Source of the DNA: UBA5941 sp021824385
GTDB taxonomy: Bacteria > Patescibacteriota > Microgenomatia > UBA8517
DNA: 22,170 nt
Assembly (NCBI GenBank): GCA_027347685.1
Contig: DAIEQM010000017.1
Span: forward strand, 1-22,170
Reading direction: 5' to 3'
The translations under genes were made by a program, and so were the position numbers. Numbering within the stretch: position 1 is the first letter of the stretch; the number at the start of each line of letters is the position of its first letter. The notes below the pieces were generated by a model. It ran no database searches, was not told the origin of the DNA, and worked only from the letters and a program-made list of their open reading frames with translations. Below are positions 16,695 to 22,157 of the stretch, piece by piece.

Positions 16695-16982
16695 ATGTCG
16701 AAAACTGTTACGGGAGAGGTTGGCAGCAAGATCGAAACGCCAATTCCCCAGCCCTTAAATGGAAAAATGATGATACATCATGATTTTCCTCTGAAACGAC
16801 AGCGGGTTCACCATATTTTTCTTAAAACAGGCGAACATAAAATTGTCAGCGCCGAAGAATATGACAGAATCAAAGTTGGGGATACGGAAACAGTCTATAT
16901 TTCAGATCCTCCTAACTGGAAATATATCGCTGTTGCCATTGCCGTGTTCGTTTTGTTAGTTGTCTTAATGGTTTACGGTTAA
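16695..16982 (+). CDS. small tail-anchored membrane protein (95 aa), unknown
   Basis: I do not recognise a family. The N-terminal 74 residues are polar with basic and acidic residues (FPLKRQRVHHIFLK, IVSAEEYDRIKVGDTETVYI), suggesting a small beta-rich cytoplasmic domain. Residues 77-95 (YIAVAIAVFVLLVVLMVYG) form one C-terminal TM helix, giving tail-anchored topology. The start ATG has a GAGGGGG SD at 4 nt spacing. The gene has its own promoter and a strong terminator, so it is a monocistronic unit. It is the first of the islet genes between fusA and tuf. Confidence 0.75.
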   Translation: MSKTVTGEVGSKIETPIPQPLNGKMMIHHDFPLKRQRVHHIFLKTGEHKIVSAEEYDRIKVGDTETVYISDPPNWKYIAVAIAVFVLLVVLMVYG

Positions 16983-16991
16983 TTTTTTTAT

Positions 16992-17022
16992 AGGTTCAGA
17001 GTGATCCTCTGAACCTTCTTTT
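16992..17022 (+). terminator. intrinsic terminator of the 95-aa gene
   Basis: Perfect 10-bp stem AGGTTCAGAG / CTCTGAACCT with a 5-nt loop (17002-17006), followed by TCTTTT. It shares the GGYTCAG core with the terminators at 19053 and 19607. Confidence 0.9.
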
Positions 17023-17040
17023 GTGCTCAAAAACTACCAC

Positions 17041-17068
17041 TTGCAACCCCATAGCTTTGATATATACT
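17041..17068 (+). promoter_or_regulatory. promoter of the 209-aa membrane protein gene
   Basis: -35 TTGCAA (17041-17046), 16-nt spacer, -10 TATACT (17063-17068). The spacer contains motif copy CCCCATAGCTTTGA at 17047-17060. A hairpin ACTCTC-CAAT-GAGAGT (17075-17090) would sit at the mRNA 5' end. Confidence 0.6.
17047..17060 (+). repeat. CCCCATAGCTT(T)GA motif, copy 2
   Basis: Same core as the copy at 16621 with one extra T. Here it lies between -35 and -10 rather than upstream of -35. Confidence 0.6.
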
Positions 17069-17115
17069 ATTTCGACTCTCCAATGAGAGTACACCTTTAG
17101 TAGGAGGAAACGACA

Positions 17116-17745
17116 GTGGGTGGATTAGCTCTCGTACTTGTCCTGAATTTCGTCATATCGTGTTGGAATGCGTTTGTTTCGGGCATGTACTGGACGGAAA
17201 AGCGAGATTTGCCTGCGCATATCCGCTTTTTGATTTGGTGTGGGGCAGCTATGGCTGTCATCGGTTTCTTTATCGTGTATGCGGTGGTTATCGTTTTCGT
17301 GACGCAGCAAATTCATGCATTTGAATTTCTTGCAAAGGTATTTTTGAAACGGGCATTGGAGCCTGAAGAAGTGACCTTGATCGTGCAGAACGTGTTTGAT
17401 TTGGCAAATAGCCTCATCATTGTTCCACTTTTGGGTATAGGGGCTGCCATTACGGCACATTCACTGTCTCAAGCATGGAAGCGGAAAGATGCGTTGTCCA
17501 TTGGTGTAGCGGCGTACAACTCGTTTGCCATGGTACACAATGTTACTACTGCTGCCCGCGTTCTTCCCAAGGCAATTGCCAGTTTAGGGAATGGCCTCCG
17601 CAAGAACAAAAGTTTTGGGTACATTGTAATTTTGGCCTTACCCCTGATTTTGAGTTTGGGCGGGGCAATTTTCACGACGGCTGCGATAATGCGCGCGAGC
17701 GACGCCAAATACCAACTGGGGGATATGCGCCCTGATTTTAGCTGA
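17116..17745 (+). CDS. polytopic membrane protein (209 aa), unknown
   Basis: No family recognised. About four TM helices: residues about 3-24, 38-62, 95-117 and 170-193. Charged loops include YWTEKRDLPAHIR, the acidic ALEPEEV region and a basic loop with WKRKD. The segment between TM3 and TM4 is amphipathic and carries LPKAIASLGNGLRKNKS. The start is GTG at 17116 with a perfect AGGAGG (17102-17107) 8 nt upstream. Arg codons are CGC 5, CGG 2 and CGA 1 by hand count, unlike tuf (CGA 12 of 18), so its coding style differs from the core genes. Own promoter and terminator. Confidence 0.75.
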   Translation: MGGLALVLVLNFVISCWNAFVSGMYWTEKRDLPAHIRFLIWCGAAMAVIGFFIVYAVVIVFVTQQIHAFEFLAKVFLKRALEPEEVTLIVQNVFDLANSLIIVPLLGIGAAITAHSLSQAWKRKDALSIGVAAYNSFAMVHNVTTAARVLPKAIASLGNGLRKNKSFGYIVILALPLILSLGGAIFTTAAIMRASDAKYQLGDMRPDFS

Positions 17746-17764
17746 TAGCTAGGTTTGTGACACA

Positions 17765-17796
17765 CCCGTGAGCTACAACTCACGGGAATTTTTTTT
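17765..17796 (+). terminator. intrinsic terminator of the 209-aa gene
   Basis: 8-bp stem CCCGTGAG / CTCACGGG with loop CTACAA, followed after AA by eight T (17789-17796). Confidence 0.92.
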
Positions 17797-17819
17797 GATT
17801 TGTATTGCTAACACAATAT

Positions 17820-17831
17820 CCCATAGCTTGA
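17820..17831 (+). repeat. CCCATAGCTTGA motif, copy 3
   Basis: Overlaps the -35 (TTGATT) of the 165-aa gene promoter in the same register as the copy at 16621. Confidence 0.7.
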
Positions 17832-17856
17832 TTTTACTCGTTTTTTGTGCTAAAAT
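17828..17856 (+). promoter_or_regulatory. promoter of the 165-aa gene
   Basis: -35 TTGATT (17828-17833), 17-nt spacer, -10 TAAAAT (17851-17856) with TG in extended -10 position. Confidence 0.75.
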
Positions 17857-17891
17857 TTTTCAAATCCGATTTATAAGTGGGGAGTAAAAGA

Positions 17892-18389
17892 ATGTTTAGT
17901 CAAGACGAACGGACACACATGGTTCTGGCCCTTATGTCATCGCTTCCGTACTTGGAAGTCTGTAGGATTGGGTTGGAGCTGGAGAGCGTGGGGTATTACG
18001 AAAATAACCCGAGCCTGAACGCCATATTCCAAATGACCGAACAAGCTGCGGAGCGAATGTCAATGTGTCGTGTTCCCAAAGCGGACTACAAAGTTCCATT
18101 TCAAATTGCCATTCAATCGGTTTTGGCACAAGAAACAATGCTTAGGACCCTAGCTGCGCAGGAAGCGACTGCACGCAGAAAAGTTGTGGAGATTGCCTTG
18201 AGCGGTCTCGACTTGAAAACACTGGCAGCTTTTCATACGGGTCTTTTAGCCGGGAAAGTGGTAACTAACCAAGTTCCGCAAATTCTCGCCCCAGTATTCA
18301 AGACGGTATCAAATGTACACTCAGATGCCGAGGAAGCATATAAAGCATTGATTCTGGAAGTTCTGAGTAAAAAAATAGTAGAAAGCTGA
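17892..18389 (+). CDS. predicted soluble helical protein (165 aa), unknown
   Basis: No family recognised. Start ATG 17892 is chosen over the in-frame GTG at 17877 because GGGGAG (17879-17884) lies 7 nt upstream of it and would otherwise be inside the gene. The sequence is predicted mostly alpha-helical, rich in Ala/Leu/Glu with no TM segment or signal peptide. It has a central helix rich in Ala, Thr and Arg (LAAQEATARRKVVEIAL) and two Cys in the N-terminal half. Arg codons are mixed (two AGG, one each of others), unlike the CGA-dominated core genes. Flanked by its own promoter and terminator. Confidence 0.7.
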   Translation: MFSQDERTHMVLALMSSLPYLEVCRIGLELESVGYYENNPSLNAIFQMTEQAAERMSMCRVPKADYKVPFQIAIQSVLAQETMLRTLAAQEATARRKVVEIALSGLDLKTLAAFHTGLLAGKVVTNQVPQILAPVFKTVSNVHSDAEEAYKALILEVLSKKIVES

Positions 18390-18405
18390 GGATTTAAGCT
18401 CACTG

Positions 18406-18436
18406 GGAGTCGGCAACTATGCCGGCTTCTTTTTTT
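18406..18436 (+). terminator. intrinsic terminator of the 165-aa gene
   Basis: Stem GGAGTCGGC / GCCGGCTTC (9 bp including two G-U) with loop AACTAT, followed by seven T (18430-18436). Confidence 0.9.
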
Positions 18437-18444
18437 GCCCAAAA

Positions 18445-18474
18445 TTCACAGAATAACTCATAGTGTGATACAAT
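18445..18474 (+). promoter_or_regulatory. promoter of the ClpP-like gene
   Basis: Extended -10 TGaTACAAT (TACAAT 18469-18474) with a -35-like TTCACA (18445-18450) at 18-nt spacing. Confidence 0.65.
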
Positions 18475-18509
18475 ATTCATTCAGTATTTAGTCCTCAATG
18501 GAGGTTTTT

Positions 18510-19037
18510 GTGGCTGAAACACAAAGTAAACGACTCGTCAGATTGTGGAACGAGGAAGTTAGTGCTTACGAAATGAAGAAATTGGTTGAGGCGCTGAGTA
18601 AACTTGCTGATGAGGACTCTGATGCCCCGATCTTGTTTGAGATTTATTCGAACGGAGGTAATTGTGAGGCCGGTTTTGCATTTTGTGACTGGGTCGCAGC
18701 AAACAATATTCCTCTGAACACAGTTGGATACGGTCAAGTGAGCTCAATGGCGATACCTATTTTCCTACTCGGGAAACAAAGATCCATGGGTGCTCGGTGC
18801 ACAATGACATTGCATCCAATGCAAAGTGTCTTCACCGAGAAAAAAAGTCTTGAAGGGACTGCACTAGCTGAACAAATTACTCAGCTGAAAGATTGGCAAG
18901 CTATCTATTTGGATCATGTTGTCCATCATGTTCACGGAATTGATCGAAAAGAATTGAAAAAGATGATGGATAAAAACACGACGTTCAATGCTGAACGGGC
19001 GCTAAAACTCGGCTTGGTTGATAACGTTTTTAGCTAA
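18510..19037 (+). CDS. ClpP/crotonase-fold peptidase-like protein (S14-like)
   Basis: 175 aa from GTG 18510. GGAGG at 18500-18504 is 5 nt upstream and overlaps the alternative ATG at 18498, so GTG is preferred. ClpP-type landmarks: SNGGNCEAGF (oxyanion/glycine-rich strand, PGG replaced by NGG); VSSMAI with Ser79 where ClpP has its nucleophile (AASMG); LHPMQ with His102 where ClpP has MIHQP; and the C-terminal ALKLGLVDNVF. The third triad position, the Asp in ClpP ERDxFLSA, aligns by eye with Asn156 (DKNTTFNAERA). D154 is an alternative. It may be an active S14-type protease, or a divergent one related to phage head-maturation ClpP-like proteins. It stands alone, with no clpX/clpA nearby, so an ATPase partner is unknown. 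Confidence 0.85.
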   Translation: MAETQSKRLVRLWNEEVSAYEMKKLVEALSKLADEDSDAPILFEIYSNGGNCEAGFAFCDWVAANNIPLNTVGYGQVSSMAIPIFLLGKQRSMGARCTMTLHPMQSVFTEKKSLEGTALAEQITQLKDWQAIYLDHVVHHVHGIDRKELKKMMDKNTTFNAERALKLGLVDNVFS

Positions 19038-19052
19038 TTCATCTGCATAGCG

Positions 19053-19080
19053 GGCTCAGGGACTTCCTGAGCCTATTTTA
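19053..19080 (+). terminator. intrinsic terminator of the ClpP-like gene
   Basis: Perfect 8-bp stem GGCTCAGG / CCTGAGCC with loop GACTT, followed by TATTTTATT. Confidence 0.88.
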
Positions 19081-19116
19081 TTGCAAACCTTTGTAGAAGT
19101 TTGAGATATCCTATAA

Positions 19117-19145
19117 TTGACTTTTTAGCCTACGTGCACTAGAAT
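19117..19145 (+). promoter_or_regulatory. promoter of the 134-aa gene
   Basis: -35 TTGACT (19117-19122), 17-nt spacer, -10 TAGAAT (19140-19145). SD AAGGGG at 19165-19170. Confidence 0.78.
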
Positions 19146-19177
19146 ATCCTGTCATTTAAATAGAAAGGGGCTGCAGT

Positions 19178-19582
19178 ATGCCTGACCTGATGCTACCCGA
19201 TGATTTTGCTTCTCAATTAATTGCGCGGGCTGCCCTCGCAATTGGCGATGACTTGTTGGTGGGGTTACAGTTAATGGGATACAACAGCGGCGTGAACGGG
19301 GTCATGGTGTTTAATCATCCTGACTGTTCGGACGATTTCTACTTTATGATTCAGTGTGAATTCGTCTACTGGGTAGCTAATAGTAGAAAGTTTGTCCGTC
19401 TACAGTGGACAAGGGGAATTGTACACTGGACTCGCGATGAGCGTCCTGAGGCATTGCCTGTAGCTCATTCACCCCAAGAGACGTTGGCGATGATAAAGGA
19501 GCTGCTAACCATCATGTCATCTTTAAGCGGCTTTTCACAGGTAGAGCGGTTCATTGAGAGCCATCGTATGTTCCTCTCATAG
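19178..19582 (+). CDS. small soluble protein (134 aa), unknown
   Basis: No family recognised. Acidic N-terminus (MPDLMLPDDFASQLIAR), a central aromatic-rich stretch (CSDDFYFMIQCEFVYW, LQWTRGIVHWTRDE), and a C-terminal amphipathic helix (ETLAMIKELLTIMSSL). No TM helix or signal peptide. The ATG has AAGGGG 7 nt upstream. The complete promoter and terminator make it a self-contained unit in the islet. The mix of a beta-rich middle and helical ends suggests a small alpha/beta domain, but no function can be assigned. Confidence 0.7.
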   Translation: MPDLMLPDDFASQLIARAALAIGDDLLVGLQLMGYNSGVNGVMVFNHPDCSDDFYFMIQCEFVYWVANSRKFVRLQWTRGIVHWTRDERPEALPVAHSPQETLAMIKELLTIMSSLSGFSQVERFIESHRMFLS

Positions 19583-19606
19583 TGTCTATTAGTATAGTTA
19601 TCTTTT

Positions 19607-19636
19607 GGCTCAGAAAAATATTCTGAGCCATTTTTT
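19607..19636 (+). terminator. intrinsic terminator of the 134-aa gene
   Basis: Perfect 9-bp stem GGCTCAGAA / TTCTGAGCC, loop AAATA, then A and six T (19631-19636). Confidence 0.92.
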
Positions 19637-19643
19637 GTGCATT

Positions 19644-19669
19644 AAAAAACCGTCTCAAAATCGAGACGG
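19644..19669 (-). terminator. intrinsic terminator of the SDR-like gene
   Basis: On the - strand, stem CCGTCTC / GAGACGG (7 bp) with a 6-nt loop, followed by six U (+ strand A 19644-19649). It faces the + strand terminator at 19607, giving a clean convergent boundary. Confidence 0.88.
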
Positions 19670-19689
19670 CTTTTGGTTACTTCACTGTC

Positions 19690-20391
19690 TTATGGTCGTA
19701 CGACCAAGGCTCGGTAACTGTTTGGATTCCACACCTGCTTGGTGGCAGGGAAAGGAATTGCAATACTTGTTACTACACTTAACGCCAACCATTCTGGCAG
19801 AACGAAAACCGGAACTTTTTGGTGATACAGCGCCAGTATCTCAGGCGACCATGTATCAAGTTCCCGGGTCTCGGACATACCGAGACAATAGCTAACAAAT
19901 GAAACATGGTTTTGCCGGGCGTGTTGCTCATTGAATTCCATACCCCATTTATGTAGGTCAATCAGCGTTCGGGTATAGTCGTGCGCTCCTTTGATGTTGG
20001 TTGTTTCAGTCGTTTGGCCGCCAATGTGAACAATCTTGCCCCATTCAGTTAAGCGTGACCAAAGCATTTCAAACGCATAGGTCAGACCATCATAGATAGG
20101 GCCAAGGTCGTGAACATTCTGATCGTTGTCTTCATATGGTGGGACAGCACAATTCACGATGGCATCAAATGTCGCGGGTAGACCACCCATCATTTCCTGT
20201 ATTTGTAATACATCACGAAAGTCACATTTGATGCGATGAGGCTCCGTTATCTCGTCCGTGTGGAAATATGTTCCCCACACTTCAAACCCGAGATCGAGAA
20301 GGGCCGTTTCTATTTGCAACCCAAAAGTTGAGTTGATACCAAAAATAACGACTTTTTTACCAGTGCCGTCTAGCAAATTCAAAATAGACAT
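19690..20391 (-). CDS. atypical short-chain dehydrogenase/reductase-like protein
   Basis: 233 aa with a Rossmann N-terminus: KKVVIFG (12-18), then INSTFG, where the glycine motif is reduced to G18 and G24. An acidic residue pair follows strand 3 (CDFRDV), then AIVNCAVPP (equivalent to the NAG motif) and GKIVHIGGQTT (strand 5 with a Ser/Thr region). The usual YxxxK is not present: the best candidate Tyr is in HDYTRTLIDLH, with no Lys four residues on. Catalysis is therefore doubtful; it may be a binding-only or differently acting NAD(P)-fold protein. The start ATG has a perfect AGGAGG on the - strand (20397-20402), 5 nt away. It is the only - strand gene in the islet. Confidence 0.8.
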   Translation of the reverse strand: MSILNLLDGTGKKVVIFGINSTFGLQIETALLDLGFEVWGTYFHTDEITEPHRIKCDFRDVLQIQEMMGGLPATFDAIVNCAVPPYEDNDQNVHDLGPIYDGLTYAFEMLWSRLTEWGKIVHIGGQTTETTNIKGAHDYTRTLIDLHKWGMEFNEQHARQNHVSFVSYCLGMSETRELDTWSPEILALYHQKVPVFVLPEWLALSVVTSIAIPFPATKQVWNPNSYRALVVRP

Positions 20392-20421
20392 ACAGTCCTC
20401 CTATGATATGAACAATGTCCT

Positions 20422-20450
20422 ATAATACCATTCAGCTCGTCGTTTGTCAA
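20422..20450 (-). promoter_or_regulatory. promoter of the SDR-like gene
   Basis: On the - strand: consensus -35 TTGACA (20445-20450), 17-nt spacer, -10 TATTAT (20422-20427). Confidence 0.82.
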
Positions 20451-20479
20451 AAATATTACGCTGAAAAACACTTCTCCTG

Positions 20480-20508
20480 TTGACACTTGGTTTTCTTTTG
20501 TGCATAAT
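20480..20508 (+). promoter_or_regulatory. distal tuf promoter P1 with leader hairpin
   Basis: Consensus -35 TTGACA (20480-20485), 17-nt spacer, -10 CATAAT (20503-20508). The predicted leader of about 86 nt begins with a hairpin GCATA-GAAA-TATGC (20519-20532), directly followed by AGGAGGG (20533-20539), which has no start codon at a usable distance. Confidence 0.78.
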
Positions 20509-20558
20509 AGCCTCACTTGCATAGAAATATGCAGGAGGGTTTACGGCAAATTTGCTTC

Positions 20559-20586
20559 TTGCATTTACGCTCAGACCCGCTAAAAT
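20559..20586 (+). promoter_or_regulatory. proximal tuf promoter P2
   Basis: -35 TTGCAT (20559-20564), 16-nt spacer, -10 TAAAAT (20581-20586). An overlapping TACAAT at 20586-20591 lies 9 nt before the ATG. Transcripts from here would have a leader of about 3-8 nt and no SD. Confidence 0.6.
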
Positions 20587-20600
20587 ACAATTTCACTCAT

Positions 20601-21800
20601 ATGGCAGCAGATACAAAACAGCATTTTGAACGAACAAAGCCCCACGTAAATATTGGGACTATTGGTCACGTTGATCACGGAAAAACAACTCTTACTTCAG
20701 CAATCGCTACCGTGCTTGCAAAGCAACCTGGAAACAGTACCAAGCCAATGGCTTACGATCAAATCGATAACGCTCCAGAAGAAAAGGCTCGTGGTGTTAC
20801 CATTAACATCACCCACGTAGAATACGAAACAGAAAAGCGTCATTATGCTCACATTGATGCTCCTGGACATGCTGACTATATCAAAAACATGATCACTGGT
20901 GCTGCTCAAATGGACGGAGCTATCCTCGTAGTCTCTGCAGCCGATGGAATGATGCCTCAAACTCGAGAACACGTTATTTTGGCTCGTCAGGTTAACGTTC
21001 CAGCATTGGTTGTTTTCTTGAACAAATGCGACATGGTAGATGACGCAGAACTTATTGATCTCGTTGAAGATGAAGTTCGAGAGCTCTTGAAGAAATATCA
21101 ATTCCCAGGTGACGAAATTCCAGTGATTCGAGGTTCAGCTCTTAAAGCTTTGGAAGGTGACAAAGAATATGAACAAAAGATTCTTGATCTTATGGCAGCA
21201 GTTGACAGTTACATTCCAGATCCAAAACGAGAAACTGATAAACCATTCCTTATGCCGGTTGAAGATGTATTCTCAATCAAAGGACGAGGAACAGTGGTAA
21301 CTGGAAGAGTAGAGCGCGGCGAACTTAAAGTTAACGAAGAAATTGAAATAGTTGGAATTAAGCCTACAAAGAAAACAGTTGTTACCGGTCTTGAAATGTT
21401 TAGAAAGACTCTTGATGTAACAATGGCTGGTGACAACGTTGGAGTTCTTCTCCGAGGTGTTGAAAAAGAAGACGTAGAACGAGGACAAGTTTTGGCAAAG
21501 CCAGGATCTATTACTCCGCACACTGAATTTGAAGGTGAAGTATATGTTCTTTCCAAAGAAGAAGGCGGACGACACACACCATTCTTTAGTGGATACAAAC
21601 CACAGTTCTTTATTCGAACAGGAGATATTACTGGAGAAGCTACACTTCCAGCAGGAGTTGAAATGATTATGCCAGGGGATAACGCTAAAATGACAGTTAA
21701 ACTTATTGTTCCTCTCGCTATGGAAGAGGGTATGCGATTTGCAATTCGAGAAGGTGGAAAGACTGTTGGTGCAGGAGTAGTCACCAAGATTATCAAATAA
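20601..21800 (+). CDS. tuf: translation elongation factor Tu
   Basis: 399 aa from ATG 20601 (MAADTKQHFERTKPHVNIG). Upstream in-frame codons back to 20517 encode no EF-Tu sequence and cover the promoter and leader. EF-Tu delivers aminoacyl-tRNA to the ribosome as a GTP complex. G motifs are canonical, in contrast to the EF-G here: GHVDHGKTT, RGVTIN, DAPGHADY, NKCDM and GSALKAL. Domains II and III follow with EDVFSIKGRGTVVTGRVERG, GVEKEDVERGQVLAKPG and the C-terminal AIREGGKTVGAGVV. Arg codons are CGA 12, CGT 3, AGA 2 and CGC 1 of 18 by hand count, a strong CGA preference. No terminator separates it from rpsJ, 46 nt downstream. Confidence 0.97.
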   Translation: MAADTKQHFERTKPHVNIGTIGHVDHGKTTLTSAIATVLAKQPGNSTKPMAYDQIDNAPEEKARGVTINITHVEYETEKRHYAHIDAPGHADYIKNMITGAAQMDGAILVVSAADGMMPQTREHVILARQVNVPALVVFLNKCDMVDDAELIDLVEDEVRELLKKYQFPGDEIPVIRGSALKALEGDKEYEQKILDLMAAVDSYIPDPKRETDKPFLMPVEDVFSIKGRGTVVTGRVERGELKVNEEIEIVGIKPTKKTVVTGLEMFRKTLDVTMAGDNVGVLLRGVEKEDVERGQVLAKPGSITPHTEFEGEVYVLSKEEGGRHTPFFSGYKPQFFIRTGDITGEATLPAGVEMIMPGDNAKMTVKLIVPLAMEEGMRFAIREGGKTVGAGVVTKIIK

Positions 21801-21833
21801 TTCCTCTTTTTCGATTTCCCCTTGCCCGCACTT

Positions 21834-21839
21834 TAAACT
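21834..21839 (+). promoter_or_regulatory. possible -10 box for a leaderless rpsJ mRNA
   Basis: TAAACT followed by 7 nt to the rpsJ ATG at 21847, the same spacing as the zinc-ribbon gene and mltG. No TG extension and no good -35, so weak. rpsJ may instead be read through from tuf. Confidence 0.35.
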
Positions 21840-21846
21840 AATAATT

Positions 21847-22155
21847 ATGCCAACCGGTAGAATTCGAGTTAAGCTCAAGAGCTATGACCACAGAGTCATA
21901 GACGAGGCTGCTGCCAAAATTTTGGATTCAGCTATTGCCACTGGCGCAAAAATTATTGGCCCCATTCCACTTCCTACAAGAAGGTCTCTCTATGCTGTTA
22001 ATGCTGGACCTTTTATTGATAAAAACGCACGAGATCACTATGAAATGCTTGTTCACAAGCGCTTAATTGATATCGTCGACCCTTCAGAGCGGACTATTGA
22101 TAGTCTCTCAAACCTCGATCTCCCTGCGGGAGTATCTATTGAGGTTAAGATGTAA
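21847..22155 (+). CDS. rpsJ: 30S ribosomal protein S10
   Basis: 102 aa, the standard S10 length, with RIRVKLKSYDHRVIDEAAAK at the N-terminus, GPIPLPTRR in the middle and a conserved LPAGVSIEVKM end. S10 lies in the small-subunit head and, in other bacteria, partners NusB in antitermination. The order tuf-rpsJ matches the junction of the str and S10 operons. No SD upstream of the ATG. The motif CCCCATAGCTTGA begins 3 nt after its stop, so the next gene outside the window may have its own promoter rather than directly continuing the S10 operon. Confidence 0.97.
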   Translation: MPTGRIRVKLKSYDHRVIDEAAAKILDSAIATGAKIIGPIPLPTRRSLYAVNAGPFIDKNARDHYEMLVHKRLIDIVDPSERTIDSLSNLDLPAGVSIEVKM

Positions 22156-22157
22156 TA

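Noticed and set aside
18498..18509. ATG start of the ClpP-like gene
   Set aside because: Its own bases form part of the GGAGG that lies 5 nt before GTG 18510, so the GTG is the better start.
17116..19582. Integron-like gene cassette array
   Set aside because: The monocistronic cassette look is suggestive, but there are no attC-type sites and no integrase; the shared CCCATAGCTTG motif is upstream, not a recombination hairpin.
19605..19895. A 96-aa + strand open frame covering the terminators and the end of the SDR-like gene
   Set aside because: It starts inside a terminator hairpin, has no promoter or SD, and runs antisense to a better-supported gene.
20517..20600. Upstream in-frame extension of tuf
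   Set aside because: It spans the leader hairpin and proximal promoter and has no EF-Tu similarity.
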